Shown piece by piece: positions 1 to 9,053 of a stretch of 33,259 nucleotides of DNA. The stretch comes from an uncultured Prevotellaceae bacterium (GTDB lineage Bacteria; Bacteroidota; Bacteroidia; Bacteroidales; Bacteroidaceae). The stretch covers positions 1-33,259 of the forward strand of contig CAMYYX010000002.1 in assembly GCA_947303695.1 (NCBI GenBank), written 5' to 3'. The position numbers and the translations under genes were made by a program. The notes under the pieces were generated by a model, which ran no database searches, was not told where the DNA came from, and saw only the letters and a list, made by a program, of their open reading frames with translations. Every line of letters begins with the position of its first letter. The stretch's first letter is position 1.

Positions 1-1397
1 GCACTAAAACCAAAGGGAAGAAGGACGGACTGCAAGGCAGATGGAAAGTCATTGGTGCCATCAAGATGTCAGGCAGTAAGGTTGTAGATGAGTGGCTGAA
101 GAGCGGCAAATTGGATTTGGGCGAAAACGATTATGTGCATTACTGGGACAAATATGCCATCATTGATGATCAGTATCTCTTCACAGCATATACCGATGCT
201 ATGCTAAAACAGGAACATCCCGGCAGCTATGGGTATCTACAAGAGTATAAAGTCAGCGATGAGAACAGGCAGACGGTTACTGTACAGTTGCTGACGAACG
301 ATAATACACAACCTGTGAAATACGTGTTCTATAGAATTAGTGATGACAGAATGATTGTCAAAGTTAAACATATACTCATTATAGACGACAGAAGTGATTG
401 TTTATACGATGGATATGAAATCTGGGAAAAGACAGCAAGTAACACACCTCTCATCAAACTGCTTACTTCCACATCGACCTACAAGGACAAACCGAAGATA
501 GAACCTAGGGGTCTGTACAGATATGTGGCAGGTGGCGAGCTTTGCCGCATCAGGGAAACGAGAGACTCAACCAACTTTGATGAGAAAACCAGACAGTGGA
601 AAAGTTATATAGAACGGTACAGACTATGTACTGACACAATCAACTGGAATGTTGATATCAGCGACTTTAATCTCACTATTAATGGCCAGAAGTTAGAGGA
701 CATCCAACGCAAACAGATAAGAATAAATTCTCATTCATTGTATGACTTTTATAAACCTAAGTGGGTATTGTTTGATTGCTCTGAAACTGGATTCAGCGAA
801 ACTTGTTATATTGACAGCAAATATACTGCAGTAAGGACGTATGTCAAAGGCGACTTTAATGCTGGAGTATGGACATATGACAAACGCGGCGTAACCCCAC
901 TGGCGAAGGAGGTGTGTGATGTGTGTGACGGTAAGATTCCATACGATGCCGACCATCCACTTTATGGAACGTGGGAAGTGGAAGGGAGGGTGCTAAATCC
1001 TTCGGAAGCTAAAATAGACTCTATCATGAAAGGACTATGCACCGATTACATTTTCCCCTACATTAGAAATCGGCGAGTCTTTTATGCATTCACTCCGCAA
1101 CATATGTACACAATGAAGTCAGAAGATTCGATGGTATTTATGGACAAGTTGGATTCCGACTGCAAAACCAAGCTTGTCACATGGGAACAATATTTTGAAC
1201 AAGGGAAAGGAACTACGATTGTATATCTCAACTGGACTCTACACTGGATAGATAAAGATACCCTTCTTATATGCCGCGACCATCAAGAGTTACGACTCTT
1301 CGTTCCAGAATGTCTTGTGCTGAAAAGAAAAGTCGGAGGCGAATCATTGGTTAATGTCATAAATCGTAAAAATACTAATAATACATCTAATCGTTGA
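1..1397 (+). CDS. Lipocalin-like protein of unknown function, 5' end outside the window
   Basis: The reading frame is open from position 3, so the gene runs off the left edge. The first ATG inside the window, at 66, is probably internal because the residues before it (DGLQGRWKVIGAIK) look like the start of a lipocalin-type beta-barrel repeat. A second similar start, HPLYGTWEVEGRV, occurs about 300 residues later, so at least two lipocalin-like units appear to be present, with a Cys-containing middle part between them. No signal peptide can be judged because the N-terminus is missing. The C-terminus ends in an Asn/Thr-rich tail. I do not recognise the family and assign no function. It is followed by a 131-bp gap that holds the promoter of the next gene, and no strong terminator is visible. 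Confidence 0.7.
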   Translation, partial: TKTKGKKDGLQGRWKVIGAIKMSGSKVVDEWLKSGKLDLGENDYVHYWDKYAIIDDQYLFTAYTDAMLKQEHPGSYGYLQEYKVSDENRQTVTVQLLTNDNTQPVKYVFYRISDDRMIVKVKHILIIDDRSDCLYDGYEIWEKTASNTPLIKLLTSTSTYKDKPKIEPRGLYRYVAGGELCRIRETRDSTNFDEKTRQWKSYIERYRLCTDTINWNVDISDFNLTINGQKLEDIQRKQIRINSHSLYDFYKPKWVLFDCSETGFSETCYIDSKYTAVRTYVKGDFNAGVWTYDKRGVTPLAKEVCDVCDGKIPYDADHPLYGTWEVEGRVLNPSEAKIDSIMKGLCTDYIFPYIRNRRVFYAFTPQHMYTMKSEDSMVFMDKLDSDCKTKLVTWEQYFEQGKGTTIVYLNWTLHWIDKDTLLICRDHQELRLFVPECLVLKRKVGGESLVNVINRKNTNNTSNR

Positions 1398-1441
1398 AAT
1401 GGGGTCAAAGTGAGGCTAACTGCAAGAAAATGCAGAAAATA

Positions 1442-1473
1442 TTTGGTGGGGTTGAAAAAAATGTCTAATTTTA
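1442..1473 (+). promoter_or_regulatory. Predicted Bacteroidota-type promoter for the large secreted protein
   Basis: TTTG at 1442-1445 and TAATTTTA at 1466-1473 are separated by 20 bp. This fits the Bacteroidota sigma-ABfr pattern TTTG-N19-21-TAnnTTTG with one mismatch in the last base. The expected start of transcription lies near 1480, giving a leader of about 50 nt before the ATG at 1529. Confidence 0.5.
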
Positions 1474-1528
1474 CAGCCGAATACGTAACTATATTTATTA
1501 ACAACAAGAGCAAAATCTTTTTGAATCT

Positions 1529-4500
1529 ATGAAAAAAATCAGAACTCTTTTATTCGTGGTGGGTCTGCTGTTGTGCATTCCTGTAATGGCACAATGGACC
1601 AAACCAACGGCTCCTGCAAGCACGAAGTTTGCTACGGGCACAAAGCTATACCTGTATAACCCAGGTGCAGATGGTTTCTTCGTGGGTGCGAACGAATGGG
1701 GCACTCGCGCAAGCTTCAGCAACACAGTGGGGCATCAGGTGATCATTGTGGCATCGGACGATGATGCGAACTCGTACTTCATCACGAACGCTGCTGAAGA
1801 CGCTGAGACATTCCTTCCGCTTTACATCAAGGGTGTGAATGATGTGTGGGTTGACGAGAGCGGTAACAACACGGGTGATGACCTGTTCACCTTTATCGAG
1901 GCTGGCAGCAATACCTACAAGATAGGGCTTTCGGCTCTCAACAAGGAGTACAATCCGACGAATTTCCCTGACACTTATCTGGGTGTCATCCCTGAAATGG
2001 AGGATACACGCCTCTATCTGACTGACCCTGAGACGTATGTGGACGGAACGGAATACAACGCGAGCGGATTCCACATCACCTGGTATTTCGTCACTCCTGA
2101 CAACTATAAGGACTACACGAATGCCATGAAGCAGTATCTGGCTGCTGTGGCTTTGGGTGATATGATTGCTATCGCTGAGCAGACTGAGGGCACGAACGCT
2201 GAGGTGCTTGCGAACGCAAAGAAGGTGTATGGCGACAACGGTGCGAGTGTGGATGAGCTGAACGAGGCTACCAAGACGCTGAAAGCGGCTATCGATGAGG
2301 CTAACTTCGAGGCTGCATCGGTAGAGAAGCCATTCGAGATGCTGTCGGCTCGTGGTGATGTGGAGCAGACCTTCACCAACGGTGAGACAACGGGATGGAC
2401 ATCGACCACCTCGGCTGTGAACAAGCAGGCAAGCAACGGAAATAACGCTGTGGACTATACTGTGACGGGTAATCACTATGAGAACTGGCACGGAAACGCA
2501 TTCGGAACAGGTCGTATCTATGCGAAACTGACGGACATTCCGAACGGTGTGTACCGCTTCAACGCACTTGCTTTTGCGAACGAGATAGGCGGCACGTACC
2601 TCTATGCAGGTAACGAGAAGACATTGGTGGAATCGACAGCCATCAATATTGAACAGGAGACAAGTGTGCTGACCATCGTGACGGACAACACGCTGGAGTT
2701 CGGACTGGTGGTGGAAGAGAAGGGTCCTAACTGGGTAGGATTCGACAATGTGAACCTCTACTATCTAGGCGATACCTACGAATCGTACAGCTATGCTGGT
2801 AATGCCACATTGGAGGAGGCTCCTGACTATGAATCCTACATCGCAGACAACGAGGGAACGGTATTCTACGAGAAGGCTGCCTACAAGGCATATACCGAAG
2901 CAAAGCAGAAGCTGAGCAGCGACCTTCTGACAAAGCATAGTGAGGCAGAATTCGGTAAGATGATTGCTGCTGACATCACACGATTCAAGACCGCTGTCAG
3001 TGCTTTCGAGGTAAGTCTCGAAGCCTATGAAGATTATTATGATGTTTATCTGGATGCTGACGATTGGCTCACAACCATGAGTACTGACTCAGAGGCTGCC
3101 AACAAACTGGGCGACTACCTCATGTCGGAGGATGAACCTGAAGCAGGTGTGTTCAACGGTAATGGTGGTTCACAATATGTACTGACGGAAGGACTGCTCG
3201 ACGTAGCGGGCATTAAGGCAGAACAGGAATATCTGGCCAAGTTGCTCAATGATGCTGTTGCATCGGGTATGAGCGATGGTGACGACTGCACAGAGCTACT
3301 GAAGAACCCTGACTTCAAGGAAGCAGGCGGATGGACATCGGCTGTAGGTCCTGTATGGCCTGTAGGCGAAGAGACCTTCCGTGTGTTCGAGGCTCAGAAC
3401 ATGGTGTGTGACGTTTACCAGCAGCTCACAGGATTGCAGAACGGTCTGTATGAGATGAACCTGCAGGCTGTGTTCCGTCCAGGTGACGTTTACACGGAAG
3501 AGAACGCAGCAGTAGCAAAGGCTTATGCATACATCAATTCGTACGAGAGCAAGGTGACATCGGGTGACGTGAATTCGGCAGAGGCAGCAAGTTCTGCATT
3601 CGTCGAAGGACAATATCCGCTGACGGTCTATGGTCTGGTAACAGACGGAACGATGCGCGTGGGTATCACGAATAAGGTGCGCTCAGTTGAAGGCTGTATG
3701 CTGTGGGCAGGTGGTGTGAAACTCACCTTCCGCGCAAAGAACGAAGAGGTGCTCAATGCTGTGATTGCCCAGACCCTTCCAAATGCAGAAGCATTGCTCG
3801 GCACCGTTTGCGGACAGGCTGAATTGGATACACTCCAGGCTGCCATCAACGAGGCTCAGGCTCCTGCAGATGCATACAACGCCCTTGTAACCCTCAAGGC
3901 AGCGATGGAAGATATCGCAGACGGTGAGGTGGTTTATGAGAAGCTGGCTGTTGCCATCAAGTTGCTTGACGAAGCCATCAAGGGTAGCACGACAGCAAGT
4001 GATGCCACATTGGCAGAAGCAAAGGCTGTGCTCGATGCAGCTAAGCTCGCCTACGAAAACAAGGCTTACGACAACGATCAGGCAGAAAAGGCTGTGAACG
4101 AAGTGAATGCAGCTGCTGTGTCTGTGAAGATGGGTGGCGATGTGGCATCGGAGGACAATCCTGTGGATTATACATCAGCTATCGTCAACAACAACTTCGA
4201 CCCAACGAAGGGTGACAAGAACGAAGGCAAGATCGAGGGTTGGGTAACAACTGCAATGAACGGCTACAAGGAATATACCGTTTCGTACAACCGTGCAGCA
4301 TTCGAACTGAACCAGAAGTTGTCGGGTCTGCCTAAGGGTAAATATAAGGTGACCGTTCACACCTACTATCGTGCAGGTTACTGGAACGAGGAAGAGGCAT
4401 TGATGGCTGAAGGTAAAGAGACACACCTCACCACCCTTTATGCTGAGACTTCGGTTGAGAAATTCACGAAGCCTGTGATGAACCTCACGGAAGGTGCTAC

Positions 4501-5491
4501 AGCAGAGCAACTCTCACCATCGAACAAGTATTACACCCTGACAAGCGGTCTCTATGCACCAGACGGAACAACAGGTACAGCAGAGTACTTCGCAGCAGGT
4601 GCTTATCTCAACGAGTTGGTATTCACCGTTCCTGAGGACGGAGAGGTGACCATCGGACTGAGCAAGACTGAGGTGATTGCGAACGACTACGAGGTGGTTG
4701 GCGAATGGAAGCTGTGGTACATGGGTGACCCAGATGAGCAGATGAAGGCTACTGATGTGTCTTCACTGATCGTGAACAACAACTTCGACCCAGCCAAGGG
4801 TGATAAGAACGAAGGTAAGATCGAGGGTTGGGTAACAACCGCGATGAACGGTTACAAGCAGTACACCGTTTCGTACAACCGTGCTGCGATTGAACTTAAT
4901 CAGACCCTCTCTGGTCTGCCAGAAGGAACCTATAAGGTGACCGTTCACACCTACTATCGTGCAGGTTATTGGAACGAGGAAGAGGCGCTGATGGCAGAAG
5001 GCAAAGAGACACACCTCACGACCCTCTATGCCCAGACAGCTGATAAGAAGTATAGCAAGCCTGTGATGAACCTGACCGAAGGTGCCAGCGACGAACCGAT
5101 TCCAGACGTGAATGTGTATACACTCGGCAACGGCAAGTATGCTCCTGACGGCACTACACCTACAGCTGCTTACTTCGCAGCAGGCTACTACCTGAACGAG
5201 TTGCCATTCTATGTAGGAACCGACGGAACTGTGACCATCGGACTGAGCAAGACCGAGGTGATTGCGAACGACTACGAGGTGGTAGGTGAATGGAAGCTCT
5301 ACTACTACGGAGCTGGCGATAAGGTAGCAGAACTTGGTGGTGATACCGGCATCAAGGCTATCGAACTGACTGCAGGCAATCACATAGCAGGCATCTACAA
5401 CACCAGCGGAGCACGTCTGACTGCACCACAACGTGGTATCAATATCATCCGTACCGCTGAAGGCAAGACCATCAAGGTGCTGGTGAAGTAA
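1529..5491 (+). CDS. Large secreted multidomain protein with repeated carbohydrate-binding-like domains and a T9SS type-A-like C-terminal tail
   Basis: This protein of 1320 residues starts with a clear signal peptide (about residues 1-22, ending in VMAQ). Several units of one style follow: an N/P-F...GW start, a QxLxGLPxGxY core and an aromatic/glycine strand (YRAG). Two are diverged (about residues 270-420 and 590-730). Two near the C-terminus (about 885-1067 and 1081-1262) are almost identical. They look like jelly-roll, galactose-binding-like modules, which is inference. Ala/Glu-rich helical stretches (about 195-255 and 770-860) resemble FIVAR-type spacers. The last 45 or so residues (GIYNTSGARL...RGINII...KVLVK) resemble the T9SS type-A sorting domain common in Prevotella, which suggests export by the Por system encoded downstream. 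No catalytic domain is recognisable, so it may be an adhesin or a glycan-binding protein. Confidence 0.85.
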   Translation: MKKIRTLLFVVGLLLCIPVMAQWTKPTAPASTKFATGTKLYLYNPGADGFFVGANEWGTRASFSNTVGHQVIIVASDDDANSYFITNAAEDAETFLPLYIKGVNDVWVDESGNNTGDDLFTFIEAGSNTYKIGLSALNKEYNPTNFPDTYLGVIPEMEDTRLYLTDPETYVDGTEYNASGFHITWYFVTPDNYKDYTNAMKQYLAAVALGDMIAIAEQTEGTNAEVLANAKKVYGDNGASVDELNEATKTLKAAIDEANFEAASVEKPFEMLSARGDVEQTFTNGETTGWTSTTSAVNKQASNGNNAVDYTVTGNHYENWHGNAFGTGRIYAKLTDIPNGVYRFNALAFANEIGGTYLYAGNEKTLVESTAINIEQETSVLTIVTDNTLEFGLVVEEKGPNWVGFDNVNLYYLGDTYESYSYAGNATLEEAPDYESYIADNEGTVFYEKAAYKAYTEAKQKLSSDLLTKHSEAEFGKMIAADITRFKTAVSAFEVSLEAYEDYYDVYLDADDWLTTMSTDSEAANKLGDYLMSEDEPEAGVFNGNGGSQYVLTEGLLDVAGIKAEQEYLAKLLNDAVASGMSDGDDCTELLKNPDFKEAGGWTSAVGPVWPVGEETFRVFEAQNMVCDVYQQLTGLQNGLYEMNLQAVFRPGDVYTEENAAVAKAYAYINSYESKVTSGDVNSAEAASSAFVEGQYPLTVYGLVTDGTMRVGITNKVRSVEGCMLWAGGVKLTFRAKNEEVLNAVIAQTLPNAEALLGTVCGQAELDTLQAAINEAQAPADAYNALVTLKAAMEDIADGEVVYEKLAVAIKLLDEAIKGSTTASDATLAEAKAVLDAAKLAYENKAYDNDQAEKAVNEVNAAAVSVKMGGDVASEDNPVDYTSAIVNNNFDPTKGDKNEGKIEGWVTTAMNGYKEYTVSYNRAAFELNQKLSGLPKGKYKVTVHTYYRAGYWNEEEALMAEGKETHLTTLYAETSVEKFTKPVMNLTEGATAEQLSPSNKYYTLTSGLYAPDGTTGTAEYFAAGAYLNELVFTVPEDGEVTIGLSKTEVIANDYEVVGEWKLWYMGDPDEQMKATDVSSLIVNNNFDPAKGDKNEGKIEGWVTTAMNGYKQYTVSYNRAAIELNQTLSGLPEGTYKVTVHTYYRAGYWNEEEALMAEGKETHLTTLYAQTADKKYSKPVMNLTEGASDEPIPDVNVYTLGNGKYAPDGTTPTAAYFAAGYYLNELPFYVGTDGTVTIGLSKTEVIANDYEVVGEWKLYYYGAGDKVAELGGDTGIKAIELTAGNHIAGIYNTSGARLTAPQRGINIIRTAEGKTIKVLVK
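4181..4729 (+). repeat. Internal long direct repeat, copy 1
   Basis: This copy encodes the unit that begins IVNNNFDPTKGDKNEGK and ends VVGEWKLWYMGD. It is nearly identical in DNA and protein to the copy at 4769-5314, with an offset of about 585-588 bp. Silent differences are few, notably over the YRAGYWNEEEALMAEGK and VTIGLSKTEVIANDYE segments, which points to a recent duplication or to gene conversion. Confidence 0.9.
4769..5314 (+). repeat. Internal long direct repeat, copy 2
   Basis: Partner of the copy at 4181-4729. It begins IVNNNFDPAKGDKNEGK and ends VVGEWKLYYYGA. The part between the two conserved blocks (around 5075-5215) has drifted more than the ends, in sequence and by one residue in length. 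It is followed directly by the C-terminal tail. Confidence 0.9.
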
Positions 5492-5510
5492 CACCCGATT
5501 GTCGGAAATG

Positions 5511-5542
5511 AAATAGGCAGGCCCATCTGAGCCTGCCTATTT
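5511..5542. terminator. Perfect hairpin, probable bidirectional terminator
   Basis: A 12-bp perfect stem (AAATAGGCAGGC / GCCTGCCTATTT) encloses an 8-nt loop. It sits between the convergent ends of the secreted protein (5491) and the MFS permease (5564). It has A-rich and T-rich flanks on both sides, so it can serve either strand. Confidence 0.85.
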
Positions 5543-5563
5543 ATTTGGAATGAAGCGTTCGTT

Positions 5564-6841
5564 CTATTCGCGCTTGTGCTTATAGCGGAAGAAGATGGCG
5601 AAGAGGATGGCTACGACGAGCGCATAGCCGGCGAAGATGTACCAACAGGTCTGCCAACCGGTTACTACCTCTGCTCCAGATGCACCATTTGCCTGCGGTG
5701 TGAAGACATAATTGTTGATGACTGCCTGAGCCACAAGTGTTCCTATGAAAGCTCCCAGACCATTGGTCATCATCATAAACAAGCCTTGAGCACTACTGCG
5801 CATGCTTTCATCGGTTTCCTGATTGATGAAGAGGGAACCTGAGATGTTGAAGAAGTCGAAAGCTACACCATAGACAATCATCGAAAGGATGAAGAGCCAT
5901 ACACCGCTACCTGGATTGCCCAATCCGAAGAAAGCGAAACGCAATACCCAGCCCAACAAGGCAATGAGTACGACTTTCTTGATGCCGAATCGTTTGAGGA
6001 AGAACGGGATGAGCAGGATGCAGAGGGTTTCGCTCATCTGAGACAGGGAGATGAGGATGTTGGCATGCTGCACTCCGAAGGTATCCTGATATTCAGCAAT
6101 ATCGCCAAAGCTGGTGATGAATGGGTTGGCATAGCCGTTAGAAATCTGCAGACAGAATCCGAGCAGCATTGCAAACGCCATAAACACAGCCATACGAGGA
6201 TTGAGGAACAGTTTGAAGGCATTCAAGCCAAGCGCCTCAACAAGGGTCTTCTGCTTACTCTCGTCTTTCACGATAGGCATGCGAGGCATCGTCAGCGCAT
6301 AGGCTGCCATCACGATGCTCAAGCCGCCGCTTACCATCCACTGACCAGGTGTAGACTGTAGGCCGCAGAGGTCAACAATCCACATGGTGACGATAAAACC
6401 GACTGTTCCCCAAACACGGATGGGAGGGAAGGCCTTCACGGTGTCTAATCCTGCTTTCTCCAAGGCCGAATAGGCTACCGAGTAGCTGAGGGCGATGGTA
6501 GGCATGAAGAATGCGACGGAGCATGTATAGAGTGTAAACAAGATGCTGAAATTGGGTTCGGGACCTGCTTGATAGCCGTAAACAGAAGCGCCAATCATGA
6601 AGGCACCAGCCAAAGCATGGCAGAGGCTCAATACTCGCTGCCCTTCCATCCAACGGTCGGCCAAGATACCCATCAAAGCAGGCATGAAGATGCTCACAAT
6701 GCCCTGAACGGAATAGAACCATCCGATGTTGGAACCAAGCCCTACACCTGCAAGGTAAGTACCCATAGATGTCAGATAGGCTCCCCAAACGGCAAACTCA
6801 AGAAAATTTAAAACAGTAAGGCGGAATTTCAAAGAATTCAT
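5564..6841 (-). CDS. MFS nucleoside:H+ symporter, NupG family
   Basis: A polytopic membrane protein of 425 residues with about 12 hydrophobic segments. The N-terminus (LKFRLTVLNFLEFAVWGAY) and the following LMGILADRWM loop are typical of the nucleoside:proton symporter branch (NupG/XapB) of the major facilitator superfamily. The family takes up purine and pyrimidine nucleosides across the inner membrane. The substrate here cannot be read from sequence. It is a single-gene unit: its own promoter lies at 6869-6876 and a strong hairpin follows its stop codon. The ATG at 6841 is well placed about 20 nt downstream of the inferred transcription start. The C-terminus is basic (RYKHKRE) and probably cytoplasmic. 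Confidence 0.88.
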   Translation of the reverse strand: MNSLKFRLTVLNFLEFAVWGAYLTSMGTYLAGVGLGSNIGWFYSVQGIVSIFMPALMGILADRWMEGQRVLSLCHALAGAFMIGASVYGYQAGPEPNFSILFTLYTCSVAFFMPTIALSYSVAYSALEKAGLDTVKAFPPIRVWGTVGFIVTMWIVDLCGLQSTPGQWMVSGGLSIVMAAYALTMPRMPIVKDESKQKTLVEALGLNAFKLFLNPRMAVFMAFAMLLGFCLQISNGYANPFITSFGDIAEYQDTFGVQHANILISLSQMSETLCILLIPFFLKRFGIKKVVLIALLGWVLRFAFFGLGNPGSGVWLFILSMIVYGVAFDFFNISGSLFINQETDESMRSSAQGLFMMMTNGLGAFIGTLVAQAVINNYVFTPQANGASGAEVVTGWQTCWYIFAGYALVVAILFAIFFRYKHKRE

Positions 6842-6868
6842 AATTGATAAAATTTATAATTGATAGCG

Positions 6869-6876
6869 CAAAGGTA
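6869..6876 (-). promoter_or_regulatory. Predicted -7 element for the nucleoside permease
   Basis: The minus strand reads TACCTTTG, an exact TAnnTTTG match, about 28 nt upstream of the permease ATG. No exact TTTG is seen at the -33 position, so the upstream box is weak or degenerate. Confidence 0.6.
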
Positions 6877-6881
6877 GTAAA

Positions 6882-6950
6882 AAAAGTGAAAAGTGAAACG
6901 GGAAAAGTGAAAAATTGAAAAAACTCGTAACTCATAACTCGTAATTCTTA
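6882..6950. repeat. Degenerate 7-bp tandem repeats in a divergent intergenic region
   Basis: Two runs with 7-bp spacing lie side by side. The first is AAAAGTG at 6882 and 6889, then AAACGGG, then AAAAGTG at 6903. The second is ACTCGTA at 6923, ACTCATA at 6930, ACTCGTA at 6937 and ATTCTTA at 6944. They fill almost the whole space between the -7 element of the permease (minus) and that of the HD-domain gene (plus). Confidence 0.75.
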
Positions 6951-6959
6951 ATTATTTTG

Positions 6960-6967
6960 TATTTTTG
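6960..6967 (+). promoter_or_regulatory. Predicted -7 element for the HD-domain gene and perhaps the por operon
   Basis: TATTTTTG is an exact TAnnTTTG match ending 19 nt before the ATG at 6987. Transcription would begin near 6974. The TTG at 6957 that would extend the frame overlaps this element and so cannot be the start codon of the same transcript. No exact -33 TTTG is present. Confidence 0.6.
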
Positions 6968-6986
6968 CAGTCAAATATCATTAGAT

Positions 6987-9053
6987 ATGAAACTGAGACA
7001 GAACAGGAAAGCACGTACCAAGTTACAACAGCAGAAGGATCATGCCATGAATCTCCTGTTGTTGAAAGCAGCCATCGTGATTGTGGCTACTGCGATTGTC
7101 GTGTATTTCCTGCCACGAATGGGTGAGTTCAACTACTCGTATGAGCTGAACCAACCGTGGCATTATGGCACCATGATTTCGACCCAGAAGTTCAACATCC
7201 AGATGAGCGACTCGACTTTGAGCATGAAACGCGACAGTCTGAGCCGGGCGTTCATGCCGTATTTCATACGGAACACTCAGATAGAGTCGAACGTGAAGGA
7301 CCGACTGAGACGACTCAATGCCGACGAGCATCTGACGCAGCATGTCAGTAGCTTGATTGACAGCGTTTTTCAGCAAGGAGTGATGCTGGGTACGACTTAT
7401 GACAGTTTGCAGTCGTTGGGTACGACCTACATTCGCGTAATTGAAGGCAACGAAGCCAAAATTGTGCCATTTGATCGTGTTTTATCGTTACACGAAGCCT
7501 ACCAATTCATCGTGGGACGTAACCTGCCGGGCTTTACCAACCGCGATGTCAGGGCATTGAACATCAACACATTCCTGGCTGAAAACCTTGAGTATGAAGC
7601 GATGAAATCGGCCGAAGAGCTGCAAGCAGCCAACGAAGCGATGAACTCGAGCATGGGATTTGTGAGGGTGAACGAAAAGATTGTGGATCGAGGCGAACTG
7701 GTGACGGAAGAGATCTATCAGAAGTTGAAATCGTATGAGGCTGTCATCAACCATCATGCTGAGGAGACCGGTCGTTCGGGTATCCTCCTGTGGGGTCAGA
7801 TAGCTATTGTGGCGGTTGTGTTCCTGCTGCTCATCAGTTATCTGTCGACTTATCGTGCCGACTACCTCGAAAATATACGAAGTGCCATCTTAATGTTCTC
7901 GCTGGTGGTGTTCTTCTGTGTCGTGTCATATGTGTTGGTATCGCGCCACCTGTTCCATGTGTTTGTGATTCCTTGTTGTATGGCTCCGATCATCATCCGT
8001 GTGTTCATGGATTCACGAACGGCTTTCATCTCTCATGTGTCGATGGTGCTGCTGATTTCCTTGTCGCTCAATAGTCCGTATGAGTTTATCTTTTACCAGA
8101 CGATAGCAGGTATCGTCGTGATACTTGGTTTGCGTGAGTTGACCCAACGTTCGCAGATTGTCCAGACGGCTATTATGGTGACGCTGACCTATTATGTGCT
8201 CTATAGTGCATACGAATTCTCCATCGGAGCGAGCGTCAGTGACCTGGACCGCAGAATCTTCATGTATTTCGGTATCAACGGCCTCCTGTTGCTCTTCACC
8301 TATCCGTTCCTTTGGGTGATGGAGAAGACGTTCGGATTTGTGAGCGATGTGACGCTGGTGGAGTTGTCGAACATCAATCACCCGTTGCTCCAGAAGATGT
8401 CGGAAGAGGCTCCAGGTACTTTCCAGCACTCGATGCAGGTGGCCAATCTGGCATCGGATGTAGCCAAGAAAATAGGTGCCAAGTCGCAGTTGGTACGTAC
8501 AGGTGCCCTGTATCACGATATCGGAAAGCTGGAACGTCCTGTGTTCTACACAGAGAATCAGGCAGGTGGTAACCCTCACAAGCATCTCAGTGCTTTGAAG
8601 AGTGCGGAAGTCATCATTTCTCATGTAACCTCAGGGTTGATGTTGGCTGATAAATATAATCTGCCTGAGCAGATCAGGGGCTTCATCTCGACCCATCATG
8701 GACTTGGTAAAGCCAAGTATTTCCTGATTACTTACAAGAACGAGCATCCGATGGAAACCATCGATGAAAGCCAATTCCAATATCCAGGGCCGAATCCACG
8801 AACGAAGGAAGAAGCCATCCTGATGATGGCAGACTCGGTGGAAGCCGCCTCACGCAGTTTGACAGAATATACAGAAGAGATCATCAGTGAAAAAGTCGAT
8901 TCCATTGTTGATACACAAGTGAAAGAAGGCTATTTCAAACTTTGTCCTATCACTTTCAAGGACATTGAAGACGCCAAAGAAGTGATGAAAGAGAAGCTGA
9001 AAATCATGTATCACACACGAATTTCCTACCCTGAGTTAAATAAAAACGCGTAG
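6987..9053 (+). CDS. 7TM-HD family phosphodiesterase (PgpH-like, probable cyclic-di-AMP hydrolase)
   Basis: This protein has 688 residues from the chosen ATG. An N-terminal membrane segment (about residues 20-42) is followed by an extracytoplasmic region of about 220 residues. About seven membrane helices (about 265-450) come next, then a cytoplasmic HD domain. The metal-binding residues are visible: the QHSMQVA histidine near residue 481 and the YHDIGK HD pair at about 510-511, followed by the typical N-P-H-K-H loop. This order matches the 7TMR-HDED/PgpH family, whose Gram-positive members hydrolyse c-di-AMP. The substrate here is inferred from the family. The gene lies 39 bp before porP with no clear promoter between, so it may be co-transcribed with the T9SS genes. 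The start at 6987 is chosen because the only upstream alternative (TTG 6957) lies inside the promoter. Confidence 0.85.
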   Translation: MKLRQNRKARTKLQQQKDHAMNLLLLKAAIVIVATAIVVYFLPRMGEFNYSYELNQPWHYGTMISTQKFNIQMSDSTLSMKRDSLSRAFMPYFIRNTQIESNVKDRLRRLNADEHLTQHVSSLIDSVFQQGVMLGTTYDSLQSLGTTYIRVIEGNEAKIVPFDRVLSLHEAYQFIVGRNLPGFTNRDVRALNINTFLAENLEYEAMKSAEELQAANEAMNSSMGFVRVNEKIVDRGELVTEEIYQKLKSYEAVINHHAEETGRSGILLWGQIAIVAVVFLLLISYLSTYRADYLENIRSAILMFSLVVFFCVVSYVLVSRHLFHVFVIPCCMAPIIIRVFMDSRTAFISHVSMVLLISLSLNSPYEFIFYQTIAGIVVILGLRELTQRSQIVQTAIMVTLTYYVLYSAYEFSIGASVSDLDRRIFMYFGINGLLLLFTYPFLWVMEKTFGFVSDVTLVELSNINHPLLQKMSEEAPGTFQHSMQVANLASDVAKKIGAKSQLVRTGALYHDIGKLERPVFYTENQAGGNPHKHLSALKSAEVIISHVTSGLMLADKYNLPEQIRGFISTHHGLGKAKYFLITYKNEHPMETIDESQFQYPGPNPRTKEEAILMMADSVEAASRSLTEYTEEIISEKVDSIVDTQVKEGYFKLCPITFKDIEDAKEVMKEKLKIMYHTRISYPELNKNA

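Noticed and set aside
1420..1435. CTGCA-AGAAAA-TGCAG hairpin as a terminator after the first gene
   Set aside because: The stem is only 5 bp and no T-run follows.
1646..2491. An open frame of 281 codons on the minus strand inside the large secreted protein gene
   Set aside because: The plus-strand frame has a signal peptide, domain repeats and a sorting tail. The minus-strand product is Arg/His/Val-rich without domain likeness and arises from codon bias opposite an Ala/Thr/Glu-rich protein.
4763..5494. An open frame of 243 codons on the minus strand opposite the duplicated repeats
   Set aside because: It is the antisense of the repeat units. It has no start signal or domain and appears in related form opposite the first copy too.
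6882..6950. A CRISPR array or operator repeats
   Set aside because: Units are 7 bp, directly contiguous and degenerate, without spacers, and no cas genes are present.
6957..6986. TTG at 6957 as the start of the HD-domain protein
   Set aside because: It overlaps the TATTTTTG promoter element, so the codon would lie upstream of the transcription start. ATG 6987 is used instead.
8312..8572. Other-frame open stretches within the HD-domain gene on both strands
   Set aside because: They overlap a gene whose domain motifs are continuous, have no start context and show no recognisable domain.
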